Positions 12,693 to 24,407 of a stretch of DNA of 64,000 nucleotides are shown here, in pieces. A program made the position numbers and the translations under genes. This DNA is from Lepidodermella squamata. Taxonomy: Eukaryota; Gastrotricha. The first letter of the stretch is position 1. Every line of letters starts with the position of its first letter. The notes beneath the pieces are model-generated. The model was not told the DNA's origin, did not search any database, and was given only the letters and a program-made list of their open reading frames with translations. Location: assembly GCA_047495785.1 (NCBI GenBank), contig JBLDXI010000057.1, positions 171,583-235,582 of the forward strand, read 5' to 3'.

Positions 12693-14241
12693 TCATAACT
12701 CGGTACCGTTCAGCTCCTGTAATAATAAAAAGTGGTTTTTATTTCAATGAACGGCATTCAAGAAGCATTTACCTTACTTGAGTCTTGCTGGGTGAAGTAT
12801 TGCCGCCTTCAACTGGCAAGACGCCGCTGGCAGTGATAACTGGTGGCTGGACGGGGCGATCGTTCGAGTCAGTCGCAAGGTTATTCATGCGATTGTATAC
12901 TTCGAAGCCTTCCAGCAAACGGCCGTATACGACGTGCTAAGATTTTCGTAAAGAAAATATTTAAAATTCGATATTTAAATATTAAACTTTTTAAAAATTG
13001 TAGGTAATCTTGAAAATGAATTTTCGCATACAGAAAAATAAGCTATCAGAGTTTTGTGCTGTTTTTGTAGTGAAGATTTAATTTTCTATCAAAAAATAAT
13101 CAATTTCCTATTTTATATCAATTTTCATTATTTCTAAATGTTGGCCAAGATTTTTTTATTTTATTTTAATTTATTTCCAGTTCTCACTTTGCCGTCGAGC
13201 CATGGCGTCGGTTCAGCAGTGATCGAAAATTGGCAACCGTTCGTATTAGGGCCGTGATTGACAGTAGACAACAGGTAGCCTATGGATATTTATTTGAATT
13301 TCTTCAAATTTGAGTCGGATTTCGTTTGTTAATTACCTTGGCTGTGTTGTAACGTGAAGGCTTCGTCGTCGAAGTAGCGCGTGCCATAAATCGTAATGAA
13401 TCCGTAGCCATCGCCCGAAATTATATCACCGCCCTGAACAAAATGTAAAAAAAAATATCGAATGATTCACAAGCTGGGAATATAAAATATTGCACGCAAA
13501 CAACCAACTTGAATTTACATTAAAAACTTAGCTCCATACATTTTAAAATCGGATGATTATTCACAAATTTGATTTGGAGAATTTCAGCGAAATTTATTTG
13601 AATTTTTTAAATTAATCGGGAAATTCCAGAAAATTCGGAAAAGGCAGATTTTGGTGAATTAACTGTTATTTCAAATTTGGTGCCGCTTCCAGTCAACTTT
13701 GGCGCCACAATAGGCAATTCGGTTCGGCTGGAAATTAGGAAAAAAAAACAAATTTATTTAAAATTGTAACAATGTCTCTATTTCTAACAAATCCAGTCTA
13801 TTTTCCCAAAGTGTGTTCGCAAATTCCAATTTGTTAAAAGCAACGTATTCGCCTCGCAATTTGTCAGCCCGATTATTATACCTGGCAGATAAAATTCTTG
13901 ATGATTCGATGGAAAATCGAGTTGACGTAGGTGAGTTTTCTGCCAGAGTAAGAATCGCGTTTCTTGCCCTCGGCCATCGTCTTGAAGTTCAGCACAGTCT
14001 TGGGCGCCACCTCGCCGAACAGGCCGATGACCAGCCGGCCGATCGCCTCATTTCCAACTGAAATGTCGAAATATACTTTGTCCGTAATTTTCGCCTTCAT
14101 CGGATCCTAAATTGTGGCGGAGAAAATGAATAAAATTGTAGAAATCGAGCTAAGATTGAATAAAATAAAGCGCACCCTTTCTGGTGGGACATCGGCGATA
14201 ACGGCGGTTGCAAAAATGGCGAGAAGAATTAACCGCGACAT
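12693..14241 (-). CDS. Secretory-pathway cyclophilin (peptidyl-prolyl isomerase)
   Basis: Peptidyl-prolyl cis-trans isomerase fold entering the secretory pathway. It starts at 14241 with signal peptide [17 protein letters not shown]. Exon order: signal peptide with VPPER; then [29 protein letters not shown] to [11 protein letters not shown] (13870-14100); [17 protein letters not shown] near 13340-13440; [25 protein letters not shown] near 13190-13265; [19 protein letters not shown] near 12780-12935; and a last short exon ending ELNGTEL with TGA at 12693-12695. Residues equivalent to CypA Arg55, Phe60, Gln63, Trp121 and His126 are present. The usual QFFI core is QFSI, replacing the active-site phenylalanine (CypA Phe113) by serine. 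The tail is not a canonical KDEL signal, so ER retention is uncertain. Confidence 0.85.
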
Positions 14242-15033
14242 ATCTGTGTAATAATTTTCCTCTAAATGTTCAGTGCAGAGTCGAAAAATGAAAAATTGTG
14301 CTATGCGACGTGCTGTCAAGTGGCAACAGTCTGGCACGTGAGTGCGTCAATAGGTCAACGGCGTAACAACGAGGCATTACGTGCGCTAACATGGCGCAGA
14401 TCCGACTATGTTTACTCAGTAGCAGGGGCGGTTACTCAATGCTGTCAAGTGAGAAAATTCTAGAACATGGAATTTTATTCAGCGAAAAAATCGTTTCTAT
14501 TACTGGTAATATTTCACGGTTCATAGAGCAGCTACAGAAATTGATTGGCCGGAAATGGGTTTGAAAAATGTAGCGATTTTTTTTATAAAAAACAAGAAAT
14601 TTAATATGTCATTAGATTTCATGAATTTTCATATATTTTCTCATTGAAGAAATATTAAAAATATTAGGATGAACCGCTATATATTTTTTTCTACGCGCCA
14701 CAAGCTGTGATTTTATTTAAGCATGCTGTCAAATAAATCCCAAATTATTCATGTCAAATATGTGTTGAGAAATAAAAGAAATGTTAATGAAGTTATTTCA
14801 ATAATTCTCAGCGACATCACGCTCAAGGCTGGAACTCGACCGGCTTTGTGCGCTGATTTGTAGGAAATATTTCAAAAAGACATGATCAGAAAGAGTGTCA
14901 TTTTTAGAGAGGTCATTTTTATTGAAAAAAATAACAATAAAAGTAATTTTATCATTCTCAAATAAGTATAAAAATATTGAATAATTGGCTTTACGCTGTT
15001 TCAAGGTTGATTCATTTACATCCGCCGGAAGAA
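14242..15033. other. Intergenic, AT-rich
   Basis: Spacer between the cyclophilin start and the end of the second channel gene. It contains the cyclophilin promoter side and AT-rich filler. No exon or repeat is supported. Confidence 0.4.
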
Positions 15034-18000
15034 TCAGTGGCCGTAATACTTCCACGCCATCATAGTCTCCTTGTTTTGATACGTCTCTTTGAAGAGCGCC
15101 TCTTCATCCTCGGCATGATCGTCGCTGGCGTAAAGCCGCGACAAAACAAACAACGGAAGTGTTATTGTCGCAGTGAGGCACAAAGCAAACGACAACCAAT
15201 TGACCGCATACGCCGTCATCCAAATGCGCCGGCTTGTCACCAGGTGCATTTCCGGCTGGTATATGTGCTTAGGAATGACGGTCGAGTATGTCGCTAGAGC
15301 CGGCATCGACAGCCGGTTACTCGCGGCGCGACTCGCCCGCCTCTTCAACAGTGACCGGGTCGGGGCGAGTGAGACGGGCGGCATCGCAACGTCATCGCCG
15401 CCGCAATCATCGTCTTGGCCATTTTCATGACACAGCGCTGAGCCGTTGTTGTTATTAGCGTTATTCTGCGGCGTTATTTGATCTACTACAACCGCCTCGA
15501 GAGTTTGGTCATTTTTCGGAAAATTAACCGACTGTTTTCGACGACGCCACGGCAGCAACGACCACAGCCACGAGGCCAAATTAGGTATGCCCCACGGTGG
15601 TGAAATGAACTCGCCCGGGTCGATCAATGCTAGGCAAATTGTGGTGGATAAAAGAGTTGCTCCAGACGAACACAAAATAATAGTTAAATAGATGGTGAGC
15701 AAGCAGTTGGCAGAATTGTTAGGCAAATTTTCAGCGATCATCGATTGGAAAATTGCGATGGCTAAAATTGTCGTGACACTCTGCACTGGGCGGTCGATGT
15801 AGTGCACAGGTATGAGATAGGTGAACAGGGTGATGAGCGCGAGCAGGAAAGTCGGGATGATGACGGTGACGACGTAGAACATGGGCCGGCGCTTCATAAC
15901 CAGCCAGAAGTGCACGCGGCTGAAGACCGTCGACTGGCCGCTGCGAAAACGCGTCGCCATGCCGCCGACTCGTTCGTGCAGCAACTCCCACACCTCTGAG
16001 AACGAAAACGAATAAATAAATTCGATCAATAAACAGTTCGAATTGGAAAAAATCAGAAAAATTCCTCCTAAAATTCAATTCTTTTGATGCAAATTCATAA
16101 AAAGACGTAGGTAAAATATGATGTTTTCCAATTTTTTTGTAGGAAGTTTCACATGTAATATGACCGATTTTGCAGAAAATTCAGCGAAAGCTTCACGCCA
16201 TGCGGGTTTCGCATTTTTCTTCAACAAGTGCCATTACTCATTTAACAATTTTTTCAAAAAATGCCCTAGCTAATTAATCAAATTGAAAAATGTTTAATCG
16301 ATTTTAACCATCCGAGCAAGCAACTTTTCCGTAAGTTTCCCCGAAAAAAACGAATTGCTTAATTATTCGGTATTTACGGTAACTAGTAGCTTAGTTATCG
16401 TCATCATTAATGTAGAAAGCCTCACTTTGATTTCTCACCTCTCACCTCTAACATGGCCTAAAACCGAGATGAACAAAGACGCTAACGATGCCTGGGGCTT
16501 GGGGGATTGTCGAAATTAAATTTAATTTTGGCATATTTTGGAGACTAAAAAATGAGAAAAATAGCCGCGTTCAGAGCAGCTTAGATTTTTGCGTTAATCG
16601 GCAATCAGTTTATATTTTATATGACCGGCTAATTTAAATTTTTTGTCATTTTTAGCTAAATATCATCGAAGTTGATGCCAATCTGGACAATTATTTTCAT
16701 AAAAAGCTAGAAAAAATATTAATACATCCGACGCCCTGAAACCCCATATTGCTGATCAAACAGCTGTTACATGATTTTTGACGTGAATTTTTTAGCTACC
16801 TTTGAAAAATCAACAATTCAGTTATTGGTTGGAGTCTAAAATCTGTCAGCAATTTTTTGAAGTCTCTACTGGTCTTTCAGGCCTGCTGCCAATCATGCGA
16901 GTATTTAGGATAACGGATTGCTGAAAATCAGCGGAACAGCTTAAAACCCTATACTTCTCCGACAATCATGCTGTCACCCGCATTTAGTGGGAACCTGGTA
17001 AGAAAATTCCATAATTTACCGTTCTCAGCTAACATTCCCAGCGAAACGGCGGCGTTGCGGCCCTCGGCCCTCACGATGAGTTTCAGTTCCCGTTCCTGGT
17101 AGATGCATGATTCCAGAATTATCAAGCACCGCTGCGTATCAAACTGGAAGCGAATTTGAGCGCTTAAATAGCTGGATGAATCATCTCGAGCTCAACTTAC
17201 TGGAAAGAAAGTTAGGTCGAATTTGCATCGCGTCTCCGCCTTGCCAGTCGGGTGATACTGTCAACATCCAAAATTGATAGTTATTGGAGAAAAATGGCGA
17301 AATATATGAATAGCTAACCCAAACATTTCCGTCACTTTGAACTCGAAATGCTGAAACGTCGTCGCGTAGAATGTCACTCATTCCGGACACGGCATTAGCG
17401 ATCTGCAAATCCGGCACCCACAGGTAACCGGCTGGTATCACGACGTCCTTCATACCGCCGAAATCTCGCGGTTGCCAAGACAGCGCCGGGTCACGCCAGT
17501 TCTGATAATAATAATTACAATTAAAACATGCCACCATATCAATATAATCACTAATGATCCGTTCATAAAATAGTCATATCAATTGGCTAAAATTTGAAGT
17601 GTCGACTTAAATAAGATTAAAAGGGCCTTAATTTAGCGGAGCAAAATTTTGAATAATTGATTCCATCTAACAGGCCTTTTTTAATTTTCGGGAAACTCCG
17701 AATTATTCCGTATAAATGTTCAATAAATTTCCATAATTGTTTTGGTAATTACAAAAATTGTCAGAAAAATCTTACATCGATATGTTGATTTTTTACAAAA
17801 AATAAAACTGGAACATTCGTAATGTGCCCATGCCGTGTTTCTTGTATACAATTTATACATTTTATACGAATTATTCGCTTAATTTGTTAGAAAATTTTTG
17901 GGTTTAAATATAGCTGAATCCCTAAATAATAGAAAAAAATAACGAAATTACCATTTTCGAGGAGTAAGGAATTTTTTTTTGGTTTCGAAAGAAATTATTA

Positions 18001-18342
18001 CGAGCGATCGGAATTTAGAATCAGGCTTACCAACTGCACTCGTATAGTTGAGTGCATGCGTTCCTCAGCTTCGTTGAGCTCTTGAATGCGAATTAAATAC
18101 AGCCGAGCCTTGATGATTAGACTTTCGTTAGGCTTCAAAGCCGGCTTCACTAATTTGCTGTAATTTTTTCCGACCAGTCGTTTGATCAGCTCGAGCTCGG
18201 TTTGTGAAGGAGCGCCCGGAGACGCTTTTTTGACAGAGAACCCATCGGGTAAGGTGCCACCGGCGACTTTAGCGCCATGGGCAAAGCAGAATCTTGTCGT
18301 CTCAATTACAGTCCAAATTACTGTAATAATACTTGTTTTCAT
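15034..18342 (-). CDS. Cys-loop ligand-gated ion channel, paralogue 2
   Basis: Same family as the genes at 4.7-6.4 kb and 21.4-23.7 kb. The N-terminal exon (18030-18342) has a signal peptide (MKTSIITVIWTVIETT) and the shared LVGKNYSKLVKPALKPNESL element. Next exon, 17181-17510: NWRDPALSWQPRDFGG, VIPAGYLWVPDLQIANAVSG and FRVQSDGNVWVS. The cysteine-loop exon lies near 17030-17230. The last exon, 15034-16000, starts at EVWELL. It has M1 (FYVVTVIIPTFLLALITLF), HYIDRPVQSVTTILAIAIF leading into M2, LPNNSANCLLTIYLT (M3 side), a long intracellular loop with Asn and acidic runs, and M4 (AYAVNWLSFALCLTATITL). Introns here are larger than in neighbours (up to about 1 kb). No frameshift seen. Ligand unknown. 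Confidence 0.82.
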
Positions 18343-20219
18343 AATAAACGCTTAAAATAAAAGAATATGGCTTAGGTCACAATATATTTTCTAGAAAATT
18401 AATTGAAATCATTGATGATTTTGTGAGTTATTCTGATTGCGAATAAGGGCATCAACTATTTTATTACTGTAATATAAGGCGTCGTATTCAGGTGCTAGAT
18501 TGCTACAACAGAGCGTAAATATTAATAATGTTTATTTTAGAGCTTCCTCCTCCTGCCAAAGGTTTTTTACGCGCTCTACACACGCTTTCTGAGATGGGAA
18601 GGAACACTGAAAAGAGGGGCACATGCTTACTTATATGGTGCCCACTGGTGTTTGATTTAACGAAAATCGAAACAATTGACACGAAAAAATTATGCAATTA
18701 CGCAGGTTTTAATCAGATATCAGACCACCGCGGGGGTCACCGCAGAAATAAATATCGACTATAAAAGTGATCTTATGCTAAAATGAAACTGTAAACCCAG
18801 AATTACTCGACTACGGCTAAATATCTGCTATTTTGGAAATTCTATGTTGGAGACTAAATATCTGCGTGAAAATGAAATGGGTCTTCCTGTTACCGGAACC
18901 AAATTTACAGTGAGCGGAACCAAATTTGCTGTATCGGAACCAAATTTGCTGTTAGCGGAACCAAATTTTAGAATTTTCTAGTGGCCTGAAATCGCTTTTC
19001 GGATATTTATTGCATGTCAAAATTGGCCCCAATAATTCTAGAAAATTCACAAGTGAATTCGGCGCAACATTCTCTATAACACGCAGTGTTCAATTCAGAA
19101 TTCATGCTTAGCCTAAAATTCTTAGAAATATTCAAAAAATGACTCTTGGCATATTTCGAGTTTGGTTCCGCAAAAAGCAAATTTGGTTCCGCTACAGCAA
19201 ATTTGGTTCCGATACAGCAAATTTGGTTCCGCTCACTGTAAATTTGGTTCCGCTAAAAGATATTCCCAAATGAAATGTCTGTTCGGCTTTCTTAAACGGG
19301 AGAGGCGAAGTGAACTGAAGTTTAGCCAACTCACCACCCATCACCTCCATGTTGGCTTATATTTGCAATATTTGCCGTTCTAAGAGGAAAGCTGCGACTG
19401 AAAATGGTTAACCCAAGAACTCGAATCGAGGTCTCTCGTTATTCGTCGTCGATATTGAGTGCATTTTTTTCCCCAAAAATTTGTTGTCTCATTGTAAATT
19501 GCAAATTTCGTATAAATACAAGCCTATAAGATAAACAGCAGTGAATTTGCTTACTAAATCGAAAGCTCTCCTAAAGCTGTTTCCCGCCGCTTCATGGTAG
19601 TGCTTCATCGACTATAATTCTAATGTTTTCAATGGCATTTTTCGCTTCGGTTTGCGGATATTAATTGTTTACCGATAAAGAGAGCAGCGTTTGATCCGTC
19701 ACGGCCACTAAAAAAATAAACAAAGATTGATGGTTTCGCCGCACTTTACGCAGCAGAACTATTGAGGGTTTTACATATATCGAAATGAGTGAAAACTATT
19801 GAAAAATTTCAGGTTATTACTATGAGCTCAGCAGCGCACCAATAATCGTTATTTACAACATGAGCCACTCTCAACTTACTAATTCGCTATACGATGCAGG
19901 GTGGATACGTATGAAGTAGTGAATGCCGTCAATATCGGATATTATCGCCGATTAAAGTACCAGCTACCTGATGCAATGTACCATCATCGCCGCAGCAGTC
20001 CACTTATTCTGAAATCAGGCGGGAATTTTATTTCAGCTGTACTGCGCGGCGTAGAAGCTCGCACCTCAGCGCTCAATTACGCACGGTAAATGGGCGATAA
20101 TAATAAAGTAGCGAATGGAATAAGTACAAAATTCAAGCGGTCGTAAATTGATCTCGATATAATTCGCCATTCGAGTCGAAAAGTGAAAGGGTGATAATTA
20201 CTTATTCAAAGTTATCAAC
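18343..20219. other. Gene-poor spacer with an inverted repeat
   Basis: No convincing gene. The notable content is the long inverted repeat at 18894-19255, described separately. The rest is AT-rich unique sequence. Confidence 0.45.
18894..19255. repeat. Inverted repeat with internal 20-bp repeats
   Basis: Left arm 18894-18970 and right arm 19161-19255 are near-perfect reverse complements, separated by about 190 bp of unrelated sequence. Each arm contains four copies of a roughly 20-bp unit with core GCGGAACCAAATTTGCTGTA. Unit variants (TTTACAGTGA, GCTGTATC, GCTGTTA/GCTGTA) match across the two arms in mirrored order. That means the arms arose by inversion of an already repeated block, or are kept alike by conversion. 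It could be a small fold-back or MITE-like element or a cruciform/dsRNA source. No ORF or target-site duplication is evident. Confidence 0.85.
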
Positions 20220-20669
20220 ATGAATTCAGCGAAATTAGAGAAATTCATCGGCGGGTTTTTATATGACATTGGGATGCTAAAAAGCTGGAACGTTGTTCCC
20301 AATTCGCCCATTGTGGCCATCATAGTGAATAGAAATGTAGTACACGCGAAACAATTAGTTACGAAAACTACGAGCACAAGTTTTGAGCTTACTTCAGACT
20401 TTGGAGATTCGATTCAAGGATTTTCGTCCGAAATATCGCTAGATAGTATGCACATGCGAGTGATAATTTTGCCACTTCGCCTGCCAAAAGCCAAAAGCGG
20501 ATGTGACCGATTAGGCGACACTCAATTATCATTGACCGAATCGCTATTATTGGATAGGAATCTTGACTATTCATTAAAGTATACATCATATGCCAAATGC
20601 CAGTTACTCATTGAAATAGCTCCTCGATATCGTATAAGATTGGAGAACACGATATTGGAGCGTTTATAG
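20220..20669 (+). CDS. Possible small gene, 149 codons, unknown
   Basis: An uninterrupted ORF of 149 codons beginning MNSAKLEKFIGGFLYDIG, in an otherwise gene-poor interval. It is one of the longer ORFs on the plus strand here and has mixed, non-repetitive composition, but no recognisable domain, signal peptide or splice context. Length alone is weak support in AT-rich DNA. It may be an exon, a small gene or chance. Confidence 0.22.
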   Translation: MNSAKLEKFIGGFLYDIGMLKSWNVVPNSPIVAIIVNRNVVHAKQLVTKTTSTSFELTSDFGDSIQGFSSEISLDSMHMRVIILPLRLPKAKSGCDRLGDTQLSLTESLLLDRNLDYSLKYTSYAKCQLLIEIAPRYRIRLENTILERL

Positions 20670-21351
20670 GCTAAAGCGAATCGATGCAGAGAGCGTGAAC
20701 GATTCAGGATTATGTGGACAGTTAGTATGTATTGCGCGAAGGGTAAACATCGATCGGAAAACGTGATATCTGCCTTTTTAAGCTCTATTTTTTTTACTTT
20801 CTCCGTGTTCTATCCACCCAGTACACTGATCTTCCGGTTCTCCAGTTCTTTCGAAGTCTCTCTTCAACTACCTAAATCAATGGAATGATTTTACAGAATT
20901 ATCAACCGTCTTACCCTTGTGGATTAAATGTTCAATCGGCGATTGGCAATCGACTTCTGTTACCTGCCAGTTGCCAGGTATCAATGATTGGCCGGCAACT
21001 CCAACAAAAATGTCATTCATGGCTCTTGTACCTGATGTAGATGTGATTTCGTAGACAATTTTGGAAATATAATTGTCTCAAATAAAAAAAAATCTCTCGG
21101 AAGTTGATCCGGCGCTGATATTTTCACACCACTGGCCTTTGCCAAGATATTGTTATTGTCTAGAAAATTATACTGTTGACTCATACAAAGTCAGGTACAA
21201 ATAGACGAATAATATCGAAGGATGTTGTGCATCGCTTGCGAACAAAAGTTTTCTTCCACAACAACATACATTGATTTATTAATTAAAAACTACCGTCATG
21301 ACAGTTCATCGAAGCTGAAATACGGAAACAAAAAATAGTGAGCGGTGCGTT
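20670..21351. other. Intergenic, no gene seen
   Basis: Unique sequence downstream of the third channel gene. No exon, RNA gene or repeat is supported. Confidence 0.4.
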
Positions 21352-23712
21352 TCAATTCCCGTAGTATTTAGCTGCATATGGCAACTTGTCGCCGTGATTG
21401 TTGCTAACATAGACGTATTCCTCTCCCAAAGGAACGTTACCACCTTCGCGAAGTCGCTTAAATAAGGCGAAGAGTGGAAGGCCGACTGTTGCGACAAGGC
21501 AAGCGCTGAAACTCACCCAGTTCACGGCATAGGCGGCCATCCAGATGCGGCGCTGCATGCGATATCGCACGATTACCTTGTTCGATACTGACTTCCGATG
21601 AGCCCCTTGGCTGAGAAGACCGGGCTCAACCTCACTGGGCTCGCCCAAACTGATAGCCGGGACACTAGATGCTCGCCGATAAGCCAAGTCGCATTGAGGC
21701 ATGAGATGCCTAGCTTCAAGAATATCGCCATTACCACCCGAGTCATTCACAGGGGGAGAGTCTACCACTACGGATAAGAACTCGCCTTGATTCGAATTGT
21801 TGTTGTTTTGCTCTATCTCAACAGATGATCGCTTAAATCGCCTATGAAAAAGCCGCCATATTGATTTTGCCACATTTGGAATTCCCCAGGGCGGAGCGAT
21901 GAATTCACCTGGATCAATGAGTGCGACGCAGATGATGGTCGAAAGCAAGGTCGCACCCGAGGAACAAAGAATGACAGTTAGATAAATGGTGAGCAAGCAA
22001 TTGGCTGAATTGTTAGGCAAATTTTCTGCGATCGTCGATTGGAAGATGGCGATGGCTAAAATAGTGGTAACGCTCTGCACTGGACGGTCAATGTAATGAA
22101 CGGGAATGAGGTAAGTGAATAGAGTGATCAACGCAAGCAAAAACGTTGGAATGATGACTGTTATAATGTAGAAAGTCGGCCGACGTGTCATGCCGAACCA
22201 AAAAGTGACACGACTAAAAACCGTTGACTCTCCACTTCTATATCTTCCAGCCTGGCCGCCGACATTCTGTGGTAAGAGCTCCCAAACCTCTGAAGCAGCG
22301 AACATTTGAATAAAGTCTGAATAAAGTAAAAGTGACTTTGAGACGTACCGTTTTCAGCGAGCATCCCCAGGGAGACTGCAGAATTATGGTCTTCTGAACG
22401 AATGACTATTTTCATTTCGCTTTCTTGATAAATGCATGATTCAAGAATGATCAAACAGCGTTGGGAATCAAACTGATGAAAAAGTAATGGTTAAGATCAA
22501 GTTAAGTTATTCAATGAAAACCAACGGGAAAATATGTCAAATCGAACTTGCATCGCGTTTCAGCTTTACCAGTGGGATGAAACCAGACATTGCCATCACT
22601 TTGTACTCGAAAGGAAGCACTCGCTTCCTCACGAAGCATTTCATTCATGCCGCCAGCTAGTGAATTAGCAATTTGAAGGTCTGGAATCCACAAGAAGCCG
22701 GCTGGTATTACTACATCTTTGATATTTTTAAAGTCCTTCGGATTCCAGGTCAGCGTTGGGTCTTTCCAGTTCTGCGATGGATAAATGAATAATATGAATC
22801 TGTGATCTGATCTCAGGTAAGCCTAGAATGTTTAGCAAGGGCAAGGTAACATTTTTAGGCTAACTACCAATTAACATTGATCACTCCTAACTAGTGGGGG
22901 GTTGATCAGCATTTTTAGAGGAACGCGAGGAAAAAGTAGCATTTATTCGTGATTACTCCAAATTTAAACCTAGCCTCCATGGGCTCCTAGGACCTCAACA
23001 GTTACGGTATGAAGTTTTCATCCACCAAAAAGTAAGTGAATTCATAGCAAACTGATTTATTCGAAACTATAATTTGAACTGAAATTAATCCTTTTTTTAT
23101 GAACCTAGCGGCAATTTATAGAAACCATGTCAGCTTGGTTTCTTGTTTTACTTTTTCTTGTCTTGGAAATTTCGCAAAATTGGTTTCGGGATATCCGATG
23201 TATAACACATATTACTGAGCGAAATACCGCCTGTGCGAATTAAGATTAGTGATATATATAAATAGATCCCCTATGAAGCTTATGGGTAATTTGGACAACT
23301 AAGTTTTATCCTAAGCTATAAACGATCACTTCTAGAGAGGATAATGTTTTACTGGATAGCTTACCAGCTGTAGCCGTATTGTAGAATGCATCCTCTCTTC
23401 GGCTTCGTTCAACTCTTGAATCCTGATTAGATAGAGGCGCGCTTTTATGACTATCGTGTCGTTTGGCCGGAGAAGTGGTCGAATCAGTTTGGTGTAATTT
23501 CGATTCAAAAGGTGCGACACAAGGTCGGCCTCGGGCGAACGAGGCGGTGCTTTTTGCTGAGCTGCGCTGTATCCCGGATGCCAGGAAGGCAAATCGGCTT
23601 TGAGGAGGGCCTGACTGCCGCATGAAGCGCCGGCAAGAAATTGCAATATTATTGACAAGAAACAAACAGCAGTATATTTTTCTATCTTCAATTCCTTCAA
23701 ATTATTGTCCAT
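21352..23712 (-). CDS. Cys-loop ligand-gated ion channel, paralogue 3
   Basis: Third paralogue, closest to paralogue 2. The N-terminal exon 23360-23712 begins MDNNLKELKIEKYTAVCFLS and includes LNRNYTKLIRPLLRPNDT and RLYLIRIQELNEAEERMHST. The exon near 22540-22770 has NWKDPTLTWNPKDF, VIPAGFLWIPDLQIANSLAG and FRVQSDGNVWFHPTGKAETR. The Cys loop is readable across the next intron as C-KFDLTYFPFDSQR-C, with the canonical 13 residues between cysteines. The final exon 21352-22305 has EVWELL, M1 (FYIITVIIPTFLLALITLF), RPVQSVTTILAIAIF, LPNNSANCLLTIYLT, an intracellular loop and M4 (AYAVNWVSFSACLVATVGL). Looks intact. Ligand unknown. The loop and tail differ strongly between paralogues while M1-M3 is highly conserved. 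Confidence 0.85.
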
Positions 23713-24407
23713 GTGACTCTACTAGTATGAAAAAATCAATGTGTCACATTATGACAAGCGGTATAACATCATGTGAGTGATGTTTGCCTGCGGCCATTAG
23801 CTGAGTATGGGCGATAGCTGCTTAATTCTGCGAAACCACTTTCGAGGGCATCAGCCAAGGCGGGCAAGCGATCTTTATCGTCATCGGCTAGCGCGGTAGT
23901 GGTTCCGTTCCCAATCGATGCGCGCGCGGTGCTTGGCATAAAAAACTATCACTAAAAACAAAGTGCGCCGATATCGCACACGAATAGGAGCTAAGAGCTG
24001 GTGGTATGCGGCAATGGCGTTAATTGTTTTTGGCATTAGCCTGCGGGTAAAGGACAGACAGAGAGATCGCACTAGGACACGAGTCTAACATTTATATCTG
24101 CATGATTTCTGATATTATAAGTCAAATAGATATTTATATACGATTTGGATTCTTGCGAGGTGTTTCACGCTTAACTAGTTAACTGATGAAGAGATTTTAA
24201 AGGGCCGTTATTTTTCTCAGGAGCTAATGCATGAAATTGTCAGCGAGGTGAAAGAGGAATCGAACATTTGCTTACGATCCTTTGTTGTTCATCGCAAATA
24301 AAAAGCAGAAAACGTGTAGGTAGTCTAGTTTATTCGATCCAATGATCCGATCTGGCAATCTTTCAGCTCACAGAGAATTCAGTCAAGGCTTTAGTCATTT
24401 GCTACTA
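23713..24407. other. Intergenic, no gene seen
   Basis: Spacer between the third channel and the Ly6-like locus. A short minus-strand ORF near 23881 lacks support. No repeat recognised. Confidence 0.4.

Noticed and set aside
19410-19445. tRNA-like T-arm
   Set aside because: Only a CTCGAATCGAG palindrome; no acceptor stem, anticodon arm or D-arm around it on either strand.
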